Of a stretch of 64,000 nucleotides of DNA, positions 17,603-26,244 are shown in pieces. The DNA is from G965250275 sp965250275 (GTDB taxonomy: Bacteria; Pseudomonadota; Alphaproteobacteria; Rhodobacterales; Rhodobacteraceae): NCBI GenBank assembly GCA_965250275.1, contig OZ252297.1, forward strand, positions 310,001-374,000. Reading direction: 5' to 3'. Each line of letters starts with the position of its first letter. The stretch's first letter is position 1. The notes beneath the pieces are model-generated. The model did not search any database. It was not told the DNA's origin and was given only the letters and a program-made list of their open reading frames with translations. Both the position numbers and the translations under genes were made by a program.

Positions 17603-18745
17603 CTACGGATATGCACCCATCAAAGTTCGATGGGCTCTTTTTACGACTTCAGCATCCGATAACTTCGCGAGGCCCCTCGCGGGTTGCGCCCCGTTGACTA
17701 CCATGATCACCGGCCGACCTGTGTAGCGATACAAGTTTAGCCCTTGATTGAATTGGCCTTGTGGCAAGCCATTTTCTGGGGTGGCGTTCCATGTGAAACC
17801 TTCGTCCCCAAAGACGTCTTGGTACCGCAGGTACACCTTGTCCAACGTACCCATACCCACTCGCTCAATGGCGCCCAGTTTCCGCTTCGGCAATTGCGAA
17901 GAAAAGGCGATCCCGCGCCGCTTTAGAACACCTGGTGGCACTGTCAGGATTACCGCGTCGAATAACGCCTCTCGGCCCTTGCTGTCGCGAAGGTGCGCAC
18001 CGTCTTCGCCGACACTGACCTTTTCTAAGACGTGCCCAAGCCGAATGTCCAAGGCGGCGGAAGCCCGTTGAACCGCTGATCGTGGCCGCCAGGCAAGATT
18101 ACCTCGTTACCGCCATAGCCGGAAACCGACCAGTACGCGCGTGCATTGATATCCTTGGTATCCGTACCGAAGGTATGCTGCACAGACAAAACATTCTCTA
18201 GCCAGTCCGGGGTTTCCGAGTCACGCATCTCCCGACCGTCACGGCCACGGGCAATATGGCTTTCGTCGTTGGCCACCATGCGCGCGTCTTGCGCCTTGGC
18301 GAGATCCGTCAGTAGGTTGCCCCGGGTGCCATGGATCCAGCTTGCGCCAAGGTCAAGCGGTACGCCCAAACGGCGGTCTGTCCAAACGCGCCCGCCAATG
18401 CGGTTGCGGGCCTCAAGTACAGTTACGTCGTAGCCCTCCTCAGAGAGCCAAAGCGCTGCGGCAAGACCACTGACACCGGCGCCTACAACGGCCACAGTTT
18501 CTGCATTGGTGGTGTCATAGATGGCTTCTGCTGCGATTAATCCCGACTCATAGGCCGCATGAACCGTGCTGTTGTATTCGGGTTGGGCTGCCTCCCCTGC
18601 AAAAAAGAGCCGATCAGCGACTGTTCCCTTAGTGCAGCATGGTCGCGCCGTTTCGCGCCTTTGGCCACCTACGAATAAGACCCAAGACTGTAAGGATCAT
18701 GGCTCCAATTTGTGCGGATATACCCTGTGGGTTCACTTTTGCTTT
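17603..18745 (-). pseudogene. Tandem-fused flavin amine oxidase remnant
   Basis: Reading 18745 to 17603, the first part is the C-terminus of a flavin amine oxidase: PTGYIRTNWSHDPYSLGSYS, then a stop and frameshift, then LFFAGEAAQPEYNSTVHAAY and ESGLIAAEAIYD. It runs without a stop into the N-terminus of another amine oxidase: VAVVGAGVSGLAAALWLSEE, RIGGRVWTD, DLGASWIHG. A one-base frameshift near 18050-18065 separates this from LDIRLGHVLEKV to VVNGAQPARGLAKLSD. The second copy then stops without its C-terminal third. Both halves are non-functional. The fused junction suggests a two-domain ancestor or an in-frame deletion between tandem genes. Confidence 0.8.
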
Positions 18746-19084
18746 TCGCTGCTGATGGAAGCGGTAAGAAGCCGGTGGCCATCGCTGACACGGCGTTTCT
18801 GAGAAACGCTCTACGCTTCATTTTTGAACCCTCGGTATTTCACTCTTTATGACAGTCGAAGCCGGGAATTTCTAACTTTTCATAAAACAGGCAAATTATC
18901 TGTCAACCGAAAGGTTTTAAATCCACGCCACCGTTCGCTTAATCCGGGAGCCTCCGCTGCGGCGGTAGGTGACAACCTGTTCTGGCCCAAGACTACCAAT
19001 GGCAACAGCTCGGTTTCCCTGCGTCGTCCTCCGACAGAAGATTGCCCAAACCCTTAAGGAATTAGTGGACCCTGAGTTTAGAAC
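18746..19084. other. Intergenic
   Basis: No gene was recognised. Near 18885-18905 there is one half-site-like sequence (CAGGCAAATTATCTGTCA) that resembles the operators at 19703 and 19751. Confidence 0.4.
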
Positions 19085-19675
19085 TTAACAAAGTGCAATT
19101 CGTACGCATGCTTGATGGATCTGTTGGAGGATCTGTTTTTGCGAAAGTTCGCCAATGTTATGGTTCATAAAGAGCATCGACCCTTCTTGCATACTGGCAA
19201 TGGCAATCGCTCGTTTTTGAGCCTCCACCATCGTAATTTCCTGCGAAGCATTGGTAATCAGCTCAGCGATCTTTTCGACGTATTTTTTGTGATATTCAGA
19301 CATCGATTGAGCTACTGATTGGTTATTAAGGGCCAACGACCAAAGATGGATTTCAAGCCGAACTTCATCATCCTCAATCCTGTCGGCACCGGTAAGCCAA
19401 TCTAGTGCGGATATCAGTACTTCTTTGTGATTGCCGTCAGTTAAAGAAGGCAAAGAGTGTAACTCGGCGACATAGTTATCGATTGTGTTTTCCAGAATAG
19501 CCTCAATGAGAGCCGATTTTGTTGGAAAGTGATATTGCAGTGACGCGAGCTTGATACCTACCTGTTTTGCAACCTCTCTAAGCGAGAAACCTGCTTCTCC
19601 GTCCTTTGCCAGCAAGGAGCGCGCCACCGCTACAATTTGCGATTTCCGATCATCTTTTGATGCGTTCTTGGTCAT
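19085..19675 (-). CDS. TetR/AcrR-family regulator of the adjacent amine oxidase
   Basis: The start at 19675 (MTKNASKDDRKSQIVAVARS) is chosen over one 8 codons upstream because AGAGGAAGAG precedes it. The product is 196 aa. The helix-turn-helix is FSLREVAKQVGIKLASLQYH, followed by FPTKSALIEAIL. It is divergent from the amine oxidase at 19787, with two matching palindromes between them. Probably a repressor of both genes, released by an amine or its aldehyde product (inference). Confidence 0.9.
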   Translation of the reverse strand: MTKNASKDDRKSQIVAVARSLLAKDGEAGFSLREVAKQVGIKLASLQYHFPTKSALIEAILENTIDNYVAELHSLPSLTDGNHKEVLISALDWLTGADRIEDDEVRLEIHLWSLALNNQSVAQSMSEYHKKYVEKIAELITNASQEITMVEAQKRAIAIASMQEGSMLFMNHNIGELSQKQILQQIHQACVRIALC

Positions 19676-19702
19676 AACGTTTTCTCTTCCTCTGATCATT
19701 TA

Positions 19703-19718
19703 CCTGTCCATTGACAGG
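19703..19718. promoter_or_regulatory. TetR operator 1
   Basis: CCTGTCCATTGACAGG is a perfect inverted repeat with a 4-base centre, 28 bases upstream of the TetR start. Confidence 0.75.
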
Positions 19719-19750
19719 CAAGTCAACATGCCGTAGTGAGGGCGCAATCA

Positions 19751-19766
19751 TCTGTCATCTGACAGG
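19751..19766. promoter_or_regulatory. TetR operator 2
   Basis: TCTGTCATCTGACAGG contains the same CTGTC-N4-GACAG core as operator 1, centred 48 bp away and 20 bases before the amine oxidase ATG. Two identical cores in one divergent promoter region support a real operator pair. Confidence 0.75.
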
Positions 19767-19786
19767 TTTGGCGGGGGAGTTATTTC

Positions 19787-21148
19787 ATGCCGTTGTCGCG
19801 AAGAGGTCTGCTCGGAGGAACTGGGGGATTTGCTTACCTGAATCGATCATCAATCAACCCACCCACAAAAGAAGCACAATTGCCTGTCGGATCGCATGTT
19901 GTCGTTGTTGGGGCTGGCTTTGCAGGGATTGGAGCCGCGGAACTCCTAATCGAACGTGGGTACAAGGTCACCCACATTGAGGCTGGTGACCGGATAGGCG
20001 GACGCGCGCTTTCTGTCAATGCCGACGGATTTCCCGCGGACTTGGGTGCGAACTGGCTACGGCCAAGCAAAAACAATCTCTTAATGCCTTTTGCCAGGGA
20101 TCAAGGGCTTTTGAGCAGCAAAAGTAACCTTGTCGACGGTGTTGTCGTAAGCAATGGCAAGGCAGATGAACTCGATTTGGGCGAAGCCTATGGGCTGCTA
20201 GAGCGCCCACTAGTTAAGTCGTACCTTTGGTATCATTTTAAAAAGCGCATAGGACTTCGACCCCGAGCTGGTAGCGTTGAGACCTTGGCTGGAAAAATTT
20301 TGAGATCCGCTGGCACAAGTGGCTGCGCGGTGAAATCGCTGCTCAAAGCAAACTACGCAGTGGATTTGGACGACCTTTCGGCAACCGTCCTTCTCGACGA
20401 GGGTAGTGTCTCCGACGATCTCAATGAGCCCACGATCATAGGCGGGATGCAAGCGCTCGCGGCAGCACTCATCACCCAAACAAAACCATCATTCAACGAA
20501 ACAGTCGCTGCTATTTCGCGCACGACCAAAGGGGTCGAAGTATTCACGAAAAAACGAACCATCTCAGCTGATGCTGTAATCGTCACCGTGCCAGTCAGTG
20601 TCCTTAAAGCCGGTGCCATCGCATTTGATCCAGGTCTGCCGCCGAGTCACCAAGCAGTTTTAGACGCCATGGGTATGGGAAACCTTCTGAAGGTTTGGAT
20701 TCGTTATCCAAGTGCAAACTGGATATTCAACCACACGGTCGCATCGTTTTGCGAAAACAGCCTGTTTGAGGCTGTGTTTAACTTCGAAAAGTCACATGGT
20801 GCGCCCATACTGATGGGAATGGCAGCCGGTCGAAACGCGCATCAACTGGAAGAATTGAACGATCAAGAGATCACCAAGCTCTTCATATCGGACATCAATA
20901 AACACATCGGCCTGCAACTCACCACTCCGTCCCACGTAGAGATCAGCCGTTGGGGCAAGGACCCGCTCGTCGGTGGGGCCTATATGTATCCCAATGCGGA
21001 TTATCGAGACAAAGACAATCACGTATTGAGGCGGCCGATTGCCAACCGGATCCTGTTGGCAGGTGAAGCACTCGCTGACAGCTATGGTTACGTTGATACG
21101 GCTTGGGCTGATGGGCGGCGCGCGGCGGAGCTGATTGCGGTCACCTAA
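19787..21148 (+). CDS. Flavin-containing amine oxidase (MAO/PAO family)
   Basis: The product is 453 aa. GGGGGAG lies upstream of the ATG. The N-terminus has a possible twin-arginine-like signal (SRRGLLGGTGGFAYL). The FAD Rossmann motif VVVVGAGFAGIGAAELLIER is followed by GDRIGGRALSV and DLGANWLRPS. The C-terminal FAD contact is RILLAGEALADSYGYVDTAW. It oxidises a primary, secondary or polyamine to an imine, giving peroxide. It has no close match in sequence to the remnant at 17603-18745 beyond the family motifs. Its regulator is the divergent TetR. Confidence 0.9.
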   Translation: MPLSRRGLLGGTGGFAYLNRSSINPPTKEAQLPVGSHVVVVGAGFAGIGAAELLIERGYKVTHIEAGDRIGGRALSVNADGFPADLGANWLRPSKNNLLMPFARDQGLLSSKSNLVDGVVVSNGKADELDLGEAYGLLERPLVKSYLWYHFKKRIGLRPRAGSVETLAGKILRSAGTSGCAVKSLLKANYAVDLDDLSATVLLDEGSVSDDLNEPTIIGGMQALAAALITQTKPSFNETVAAISRTTKGVEVFTKKRTISADAVIVTVPVSVLKAGAIAFDPGLPPSHQAVLDAMGMGNLLKVWIRYPSANWIFNHTVASFCENSLFEAVFNFEKSHGAPILMGMAAGRNAHQLEELNDQEITKLFISDINKHIGLQLTTPSHVEISRWGKDPLVGGAYMYPNADYRDKDNHVLRRPIANRILLAGEALADSYGYVDTAWADGRRAAELIAVT

Positions 21149-21172
21149 TGTGCGCGACTGTTCTCGCGCACA
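21149..21172 (+). terminator. Hairpin after amine oxidase
   Basis: Eight-base arms TGTGCGCG and CGCGCACA with an 8-base loop directly follow the stop codon. No T-tract. Terminator-like. Confidence 0.6.
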
Positions 21173-21280
21173 GTTGCTCTGTCCGGTAAAATGGGCGCAT
21201 GGACATGCCTGTTTCTTGAAAGAAAAGTGAACGTTCGAAATGATGCGCCGCACTGCAGAACCCTCGACCAGGGATAAACG

Positions 21281-21770
21281 TCAGGCTTGGGCCGTCCGCT
21301 GCAACGCGGCGAATGTCTTAAATGAGCCCATGGTTCTGGATGCTGCGTTCTGAACTATTGGTTGCTCTGTAGTTTCTCCGTTGATCTCAACGCCGGGCGC
21401 ATGAAGCCCCTGAGAGGATCTGGTGAAGATCTCAGACCCGCTGGCAGTCACACCAATTGAATGCTCGAACTGAGCTGACAAGGACTTGTCGCGGGTCATA
21501 GCAGTTCAGTCGTCTGCCAGCATCTTCACTTCGCCCCGGCCCAGATTAATCATCGGTTCCCCTGTGAAAATCATACCCCCTCTCAGTTCCAACCCTTCCC
21601 CGCCCCTGACAAAGTTCAGAATTTTAGGGGAGACATGGAAAATCTGTCCGATACCATGACCACAGAAGTCGCGGACAGGGCGCCAGGACTTGTCGAACCA
21701 AGGCTCGAGCGGTCCGAATAGGCGCATCATCACATTGAAACTTTGCCCCGGCATTGATTGCGCCCAGTTG
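21281..21770 (-). pseudogene. Methionine aminopeptidase (peptidase M24) remnant
   Basis: The readable part has the family's metal and active-site blocks: VRDFCGHGIGQIFHVSPKIL, GGMIFTGEPMINLG, and after an in-frame TGA (21508-21506) TAMTRDKSLSAQFEHSIGVT. By family comparison the TGA sits where DGWTAVTRD has tryptophan, so TGG became TGA. The N-terminal half, including the first metal-binding Asp residues, is missing or scrambled. It is probably a spare paralogue, as methionine aminopeptidase is essential. Confidence 0.8.
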
Positions 21771-22202
21771 TTCTCCCAGCCTTCTGGCGCTGCCGGGCCG
21801 AAGTAGATGCTGGTGCTGCCAACTTAGCTCGGCTTAATTCCTGGTCGATTGGAGTCGATACCTCCAGATACCGTTCAGAACTCATCGCGACACCGGAAGA
21901 AGTGACAAACTCAATTTTGTCCGTGGAAGACTCACTGACTGCGATGGATACTCCGAACAGGGAGCGAAACTGGTACCGCGTCTGAACACCTAATCTTAAA
22001 TCGAGTTTTGCAACGGCCGCACCTGGAATCGAAGGCTACACGGACGTTGGTTTTGTCCGCAGACCGGACTTTGTGTGGAGCGGTCTGAATGTCTGCTTCG
22101 AGCCCGATGCAGACGCCCATCGCTCGCGAACGTCACCCTTTCCTGATCGTTCTGGAGAGATTGTCCACGCCGCAGCAGAGCGGATAGTTTTCTGTGCAGC
22201 GC
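21771..22202. other. Intergenic with repeat copy B
   Basis: Apart from the 50-bp repeat at 22056-22105 no feature was recognised. Part may be decayed coding sequence of the aminopeptidase. Confidence 0.45.
22056..22105 (+). repeat. 50-bp structured dispersed repeat, copy B
   Basis: It begins TCCGCAGACCGGACTTTG and ends CTTCGAGCCC. It is the same length as copies A and C, with the inner GAA loop kept but the hairpin arms less well paired, so it is the most degenerate copy. Confidence 0.65.
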
Positions 22203-23438
22203 TCAATCCAGCGTGAATAGTTCCTGGCGCTCGGTGACACCGCGTAGGCGATATTGGCCTAGAGACACCAGATCGGGAATGGTGTCCAGCAGCGGGGCCG
22301 CGACCTTGGCGGAAATGACAATGGCCTGATCGACGGCGTTGCACATGCCCAGGATACGTGAGGTCGTATTTACTGCCGGGCCAATCACGGTGAAATCGAG
22401 CCGGGTTTTACCTCCAATATTACCGTAAAGGACGTCGCCTGCGTGGAGAGATAAAGTGAAGCCTGTGGTCGCCAACCCCTCCGCTGCCCGTCGATCGTTC
22501 AGAGAGATGAATGCATCGCGCAGTTCAAGGGCGGCCTCAATCGCAACGCGGCGGGCTTCGGGTATCTGATCCATGTCGAATATGGCAAGCATTCCGTCAC
22601 CCATGAATTTCAATACGTTTCCACCGTTGCGTTCTACCACGTCAACGGCCTCGGCAAAGCAGTCGTTGAGCATTTCGATGATCGACGTACCGGGCAGTGT
22701 TTCCGATAGCTTGGTAAAACCTTGCAAATCGAAATACCAAATCACTGCCGAGATCGTTTGAGATGACCCGCGCGTGATATCACCGGAAAGCACCCTCTTG
22801 CTGGCGTCACGGCCCATATAGGCGGCAGTGATGTCTTCGGCCATCAGTCGGTTTGCCCCGCATTTGAGGGTCAGGCAAAGCGGCGGCAACAACTGCCGCA
22901 ACCCGTCGAGATGCGCGTCCGTGAAACCGTCTGTCGCGTCAGACGTCATGGAAATTACTACGCCTTCTTCGGCCTGCATCGGATCAACGATGGCTGTATA
23001 GTCCTGACGAAGAAAGAATCTTTTCACGGCATAGTAGTCCGTTGCACCGCGCTCGCGAAGGTCATCGAAAATGGGGAAACTCAACACCGGGTCAGGGTCT
23101 GTCAGCCTTTGCCGGATCTCGTCCGTGTCGTTGTTCAGCAGATAGTAGATCGGACTTTTCACATATTCATCGGGCGCATCGGTCCTGCGCCGAAAATCCT
23201 CTCGTTCGTTTTCGCGATCGCGAAACCAACGAAATGCCACTGTGCCAATCTCAGGATGGTGGGCGCGCATAGTGATGTTTACGCGCTGCAAGGGAATGCC
23301 TGCCGCGACCAGCCGGTTGCAGCAAGCCTCGAGCCAAACCTCAACCGGTGTGTTTTCAAGGCCCTTCTGAATCAACCAATCAGTGAGATCTTTCAGCGCC
23401 GCCGTCAATTCCCAGTTTTCGAGTGTTGGAGCTGCCAT
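22203..23438 (-). CDS. Class III adenylate/guanylate cyclase
   Basis: The product is 411 aa and soluble. The N-terminal ~200 residues form a sensor-like region found in alphaproteobacterial cyclases (WFRDRENEREDFRRRTD). The catalytic domain starts near 230: the first metal Asp is in WYFDLQGFTKLSE, the second region in VLKFMGDGMLAIFDMD, and the nucleotide region in GNIGGKTRLDFTVIGPAVN. It makes cyclic AMP (or GMP) from the triphosphate. A stand-alone cyclic-nucleotide-binding protein is encoded 1.2 kb away at 24664. The input signal is unknown. Confidence 0.9.
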   Translation of the reverse strand: MAAPTLENWELTAALKDLTDWLIQKGLENTPVEVWLEACCNRLVAAGIPLQRVNITMRAHHPEIGTVAFRWFRDRENEREDFRRRTDAPDEYVKSPIYYLLNNDTDEIRQRLTDPDPVLSFPIFDDLRERGATDYYAVKRFFLRQDYTAIVDPMQAEEGVVISMTSDATDGFTDAHLDGLRQLLPPLCLTLKCGANRLMAEDITAAYMGRDASKRVLSGDITRGSSQTISAVIWYFDLQGFTKLSETLPGTSIIEMLNDCFAEAVDVVERNGGNVLKFMGDGMLAIFDMDQIPEARRVAIEAALELRDAFISLNDRRAAEGLATTGFTLSLHAGDVLYGNIGGKTRLDFTVIGPAVNTTSRILGMCNAVDQAIVISAKVAAPLLDTIPDLVSLGQYRLRGVTERQELFTLD

Positions 23439-23940
23439 ATCGTCCTCATTTTAGCGATCAGTTCGACCGAGTCCCCTCGCCTTCATCTGTGGTGGTCCGT
23501 TTCCCGGGTCAAGCCAGTTGCGCATGCCATACAATCGTTTTGCACTCCACCGTCAGTTCTTGAGACGCGCGAAGACGTATGCGGCTACCTCGCGGTTCTT
23601 GTAGCAATTCCGATCATGACTGGCCGGGTTGATTCTGCCAACGCGAGACAGAATTCAATGCTCGCATTGAATTTTCGAACGGCAGCTCTCTCCGCATAAC
23701 GGACACTCACACGGTTTGCAGCCAAAGGCAGCTTCAAGCGCATACCGGACCTTTGAAATTTGTTCTGCGCGCGTTCGCGGTGCAAAGGTTGCCGGAGCAT
23801 CGCTGGCGTTCCTGTAGCTGAAGCCTGATGACAAAAAATCACAAAAAAATCACACGTGGTTGGCCCGAGGACGAAAGCAAATCGTTCTGCGCCTCTCTAT
23901 GTGATCCCTAACGGTGAACAAGCAGATGGAAGCCAGAGCA
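23439..23940. other. Intergenic with a perfect palindrome
   Basis: A perfect inverted repeat at 23652-23673 has arms AATTCAATG and CATTGAATT around CTCG. No gene was recognised; fragments elsewhere resemble decayed intergenic repeats. Confidence 0.45.
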
Positions 23941-24459
23941 ATGTCTAAATCAGAAGCACCCGCCTACATCCAGGAGCATCCAGGAGTGGCTCATTATCAC
24001 ACTGGTGCAAGCCGCGGAAGCAACCGAAAACATTACGTGGTGCTCCACTCCGGTTGGATTTTTGAAGGCGGCCCGAACCCAGCCACTTCCAACCTGTTTT
24101 TCGACACCGAGTCTGAGTTTCAGGCAGCGAGCCCGTACCAAGAGTATTTTGAAAATGAAACGTGTTTTCGTGAGGGTGACGCACCTAACAGCAAATGGCT
24201 TGAGATCATCCAGACAAAGGATGTCAGGTGCTACATGATGGTGATTACGCCCGAAGATTGGCCCGCTGGCGCACAACTGATCCAAGTCGAAAAATGGGCC
24301 CTTAAGAACTTCATCGAGAAGTATCGCCCCAACGAATGGGACTTCAAGAACCTTTCAGAAGATGAAAGCGAGTTGCATCTGGTTCCGGCAAATTGGGTAG
24401 ACCCTCAACCTGCCATGTATTTGCACCCGTCTATTACCCATGCCGGTTCCCGACAGTAG
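23941..24459 (+). CDS. Hypothetical protein, 172 aa
   Basis: Function not recognised. The start at 23941 (MSKSEAPAYIQEHPGVAHYH) has GGAAG 8 bases upstream; longer versions from a GTG at 23914 are possible. It is a soluble, Trp/Tyr/His-rich protein (HYVVLHSGWIFEGGPNPATS) with an acidic middle and no signal peptide or catalytic signature. Codon use looks normal, so it is probably a real gene. Confidence 0.6.
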   Translation: MSKSEAPAYIQEHPGVAHYHTGASRGSNRKHYVVLHSGWIFEGGPNPATSNLFFDTESEFQAASPYQEYFENETCFREGDAPNSKWLEIIQTKDVRCYMMVITPEDWPAGAQLIQVEKWALKNFIEKYRPNEWDFKNLSEDESELHLVPANWVDPQPAMYLHPSITHAGSRQ

Positions 24460-24663
24460 AAATAGCCTGAGCTACCTCCCGCGCAGGCGCAGCCAACGTC
24501 CGGTTGGAGCCCAAACAACGGGATGCTGCGGAGCACAGCCATGTCCGATCTTCTCCCCGAGGCCCAAAACGCGACGAAGTCAGGGGGGGGTGCCGACCTC
24601 CAGGCGAGCAAACACGAGAGTGCCCCAAAGCCGGAAACTGCGATATCACTGCTTTAGTCTGCA

Positions 24664-25062
24664 ATGGAGGGCGCGGTGCAAGTTGTGGTTTTTGAGGCCG
24701 GGCAGACGATTTTTTCAGAGGGTGACGCAAGCATTCATACCTTCAAAGTGATTGCAGGATCCGTCAACATTGCTATTCGCAGCAAGGATGGCGACGAAAG
24801 ACGCATTGCATCAGTTGGTCCTGACGAAGTCTTTGGCGAAATGGGCATTATCGATCCGGCACCACGGTCGGCCTCGGCGACTGCACGTGAACAAACTGCA
24901 TGCGCTTCATACACAGCAGAGGAAGTCATTGAACTGATGTCTAGTGACCCGGCTGAAGCAATGGCGCTGATCCGGACCCTGATTCTACGGTTGCGCAGCT
25001 CCAATAGAAAGCTGGCTTCAGGAACGCCTCTTGGCCCTCCCAAAAGGCCCGATACAGTGTAA
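24664..25062 (+). CDS. Stand-alone cyclic nucleotide-binding domain protein
   Basis: The product is 132 aa, essentially one CAP-type nucleotide-binding beta-roll. The phosphate-binding cassette is FGEMGIIDPAPRSASATA, near residues 58-75, with the expected Glu and Arg. A helix follows (AMALIRTLILRLRSSNRKL) and there is no DNA-binding domain. It probably senses cAMP made by the cyclase at 22203 and acts through a partner protein. No clear ribosome site precedes the ATG; GTG codons at 24676 or 24685 are alternatives. Confidence 0.82.
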   Translation: MEGAVQVVVFEAGQTIFSEGDASIHTFKVIAGSVNIAIRSKDGDERRIASVGPDEVFGEMGIIDPAPRSASATAREQTACASYTAEEVIELMSSDPAEAMALIRTLILRLRSSNRKLASGTPLGPPKRPDTV

Positions 25063-25455
25063 CACTCAGCCAATTTGCCCGAACTGGGTCTCTAAAGTCG
25101 GCGCTGCCTTTCGCCGGGTGACCGCAGGGTCCGCAAGGCGGACTTTGAGCGGAGCAGACAGAATGTCTGATTCGAGCCCAACTTTGACCGATGCTGCGCG
25201 ATGCCCGAATGACTGCGATGAGCAGAAAGCGGACTTTGCAAAGTTCAGTAGGCGAAACGAATAGTACCAGAGCTTGCAGATTGGAGCACGGTTTTACCAG
25301 GTCGGTAGCTTAAGCGTTCGTCCTGGCCTGCAATGCCGTTTTGATCTAGGCGCGTGACAAGCTTCGAGGCGCTAAAAATGGATAGGGGTAATTCGCGAAG
25401 TGACAAGGAGTGCAAACATTAGGACCGCATACGTGCCAATGACTCAAAGGAACAT
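25063..25455. other. Intergenic with repeat copy C
   Basis: It contains the 50-bp repeat at 25130-25179 and an extra fragment of its core (GCGGACTTTGCAAAG) near 25230. No gene was recognised. Confidence 0.5.
25130..25179 (+). repeat. 50-bp structured dispersed repeat, copy C
   Basis: TCCGC-AAG-GCGGA opens the element, GAGCGGAGC lies in the middle, and an inner hairpin CAGACA-GAA-TGTCTG precedes TTCGAGCCC. Relative to copy A, both sides of two stem pairs differ together, which preserves pairing. Confidence 0.75.
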
Positions 25456-26244
25456 TTAGTGCAAAGGCAGTGACTTCATGCTCATGCTGTGACTCGGCAT
25501 ATCCTTCATTTCGCCATGTGACATGCCATTCATCTCTGAAGACACGTGACCGTTACCCGGTGCCGGTCCATCGGCCCCGGGTAGGGTCATACATCCGTGT
25601 TTCAGGTGATTGGCCACCAGCCAGTAATTGATCGGGAATGCAACAGAACCCCCGACAATTGCAGCCAAACTCATACGAAACCAAAAGGTCGGGGAGAGCG
25701 GATCTTCTGATCCTGGCCAAGCGGCCGCCAACAGGATCATAGTCGGAATCATTCCCGTCATGACCATGTTCATCGACACGGTCTCTTCGAAAAAAGTCTT
25801 TCGAACCGCTTGCGAATAGCTACCATACATCGACAGCATCATCAGAGCTTGGAAGATGAAAAGCCCCGAGACGAAACCAAAGACGTATTCGACGGTGATG
25901 TCCCAACCATTCGAAAATGCGAGGAAATGAACGAGTATTGCGGCAACAATGATACCTGTGGCGTCACCAGCCAAGCAGTGCATTTCGCTGTTTACGCCTT
26001 GTTTCCAAGTCGCGCGCGTGAAACGCGCATGTCCGCCGGGAAACGGTCGGCGGCAGGTGATCAGATAGAAAAACAGGCCGACGGGCCCCGTATAGATCGT
26101 CACCAAAATCCAAGCCATACGTTGAACCCAACTGGTCACGCCATTGCTTATTGAAGCCCAAAGGACGAAGGCCACGCTGGCACCAGTCAGCAAAAACCAG
26201 ACAAGCATCGCACCGTTGAGCAAATGGACCTCCGTGGAGTACAA
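25456..26244 (-). CDS. DUF4396 membrane protein with Met/His-rich tail
   Basis: The product is about 262 aa with six to seven hydrophobic helices. Conserved DUF4396-like blocks are SEMHCLAGDATGIIVAA and EETVSMNMVMTGMIPTM. The last ~35 residues are rich in Met, His and Ser (GHVSSEMNGMSHGEMKDMPS), a composition typical of copper or silver binding. The start is uncertain: TTG at 26244, or TTG at 26223, which has GGAGG just upstream. Metal transport or resistance is a guess from composition; DUF4396 has no assigned reaction. Confidence 0.75.
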   Translation of the reverse strand: MYSTEVHLLNGAMLVWFLLTGASVAFVLWASISNGVTSWVQRMAWILVTIYTGPVGLFFYLITCRRPFPGGHARFTRATWKQGVNSEMHCLAGDATGIIVAAILVHFLAFSNGWDITVEYVFGFVSGLFIFQALMMLSMYGSYSQAVRKTFFEETVSMNMVMTGMIPTMILLAAAWPGSEDPLSPTFWFRMSLAAIVGGSVAFPINYWLVANHLKHGCMTLPGADGPAPGNGHVSSEMNGMSHGEMKDMPSHSMSMKSLPLH

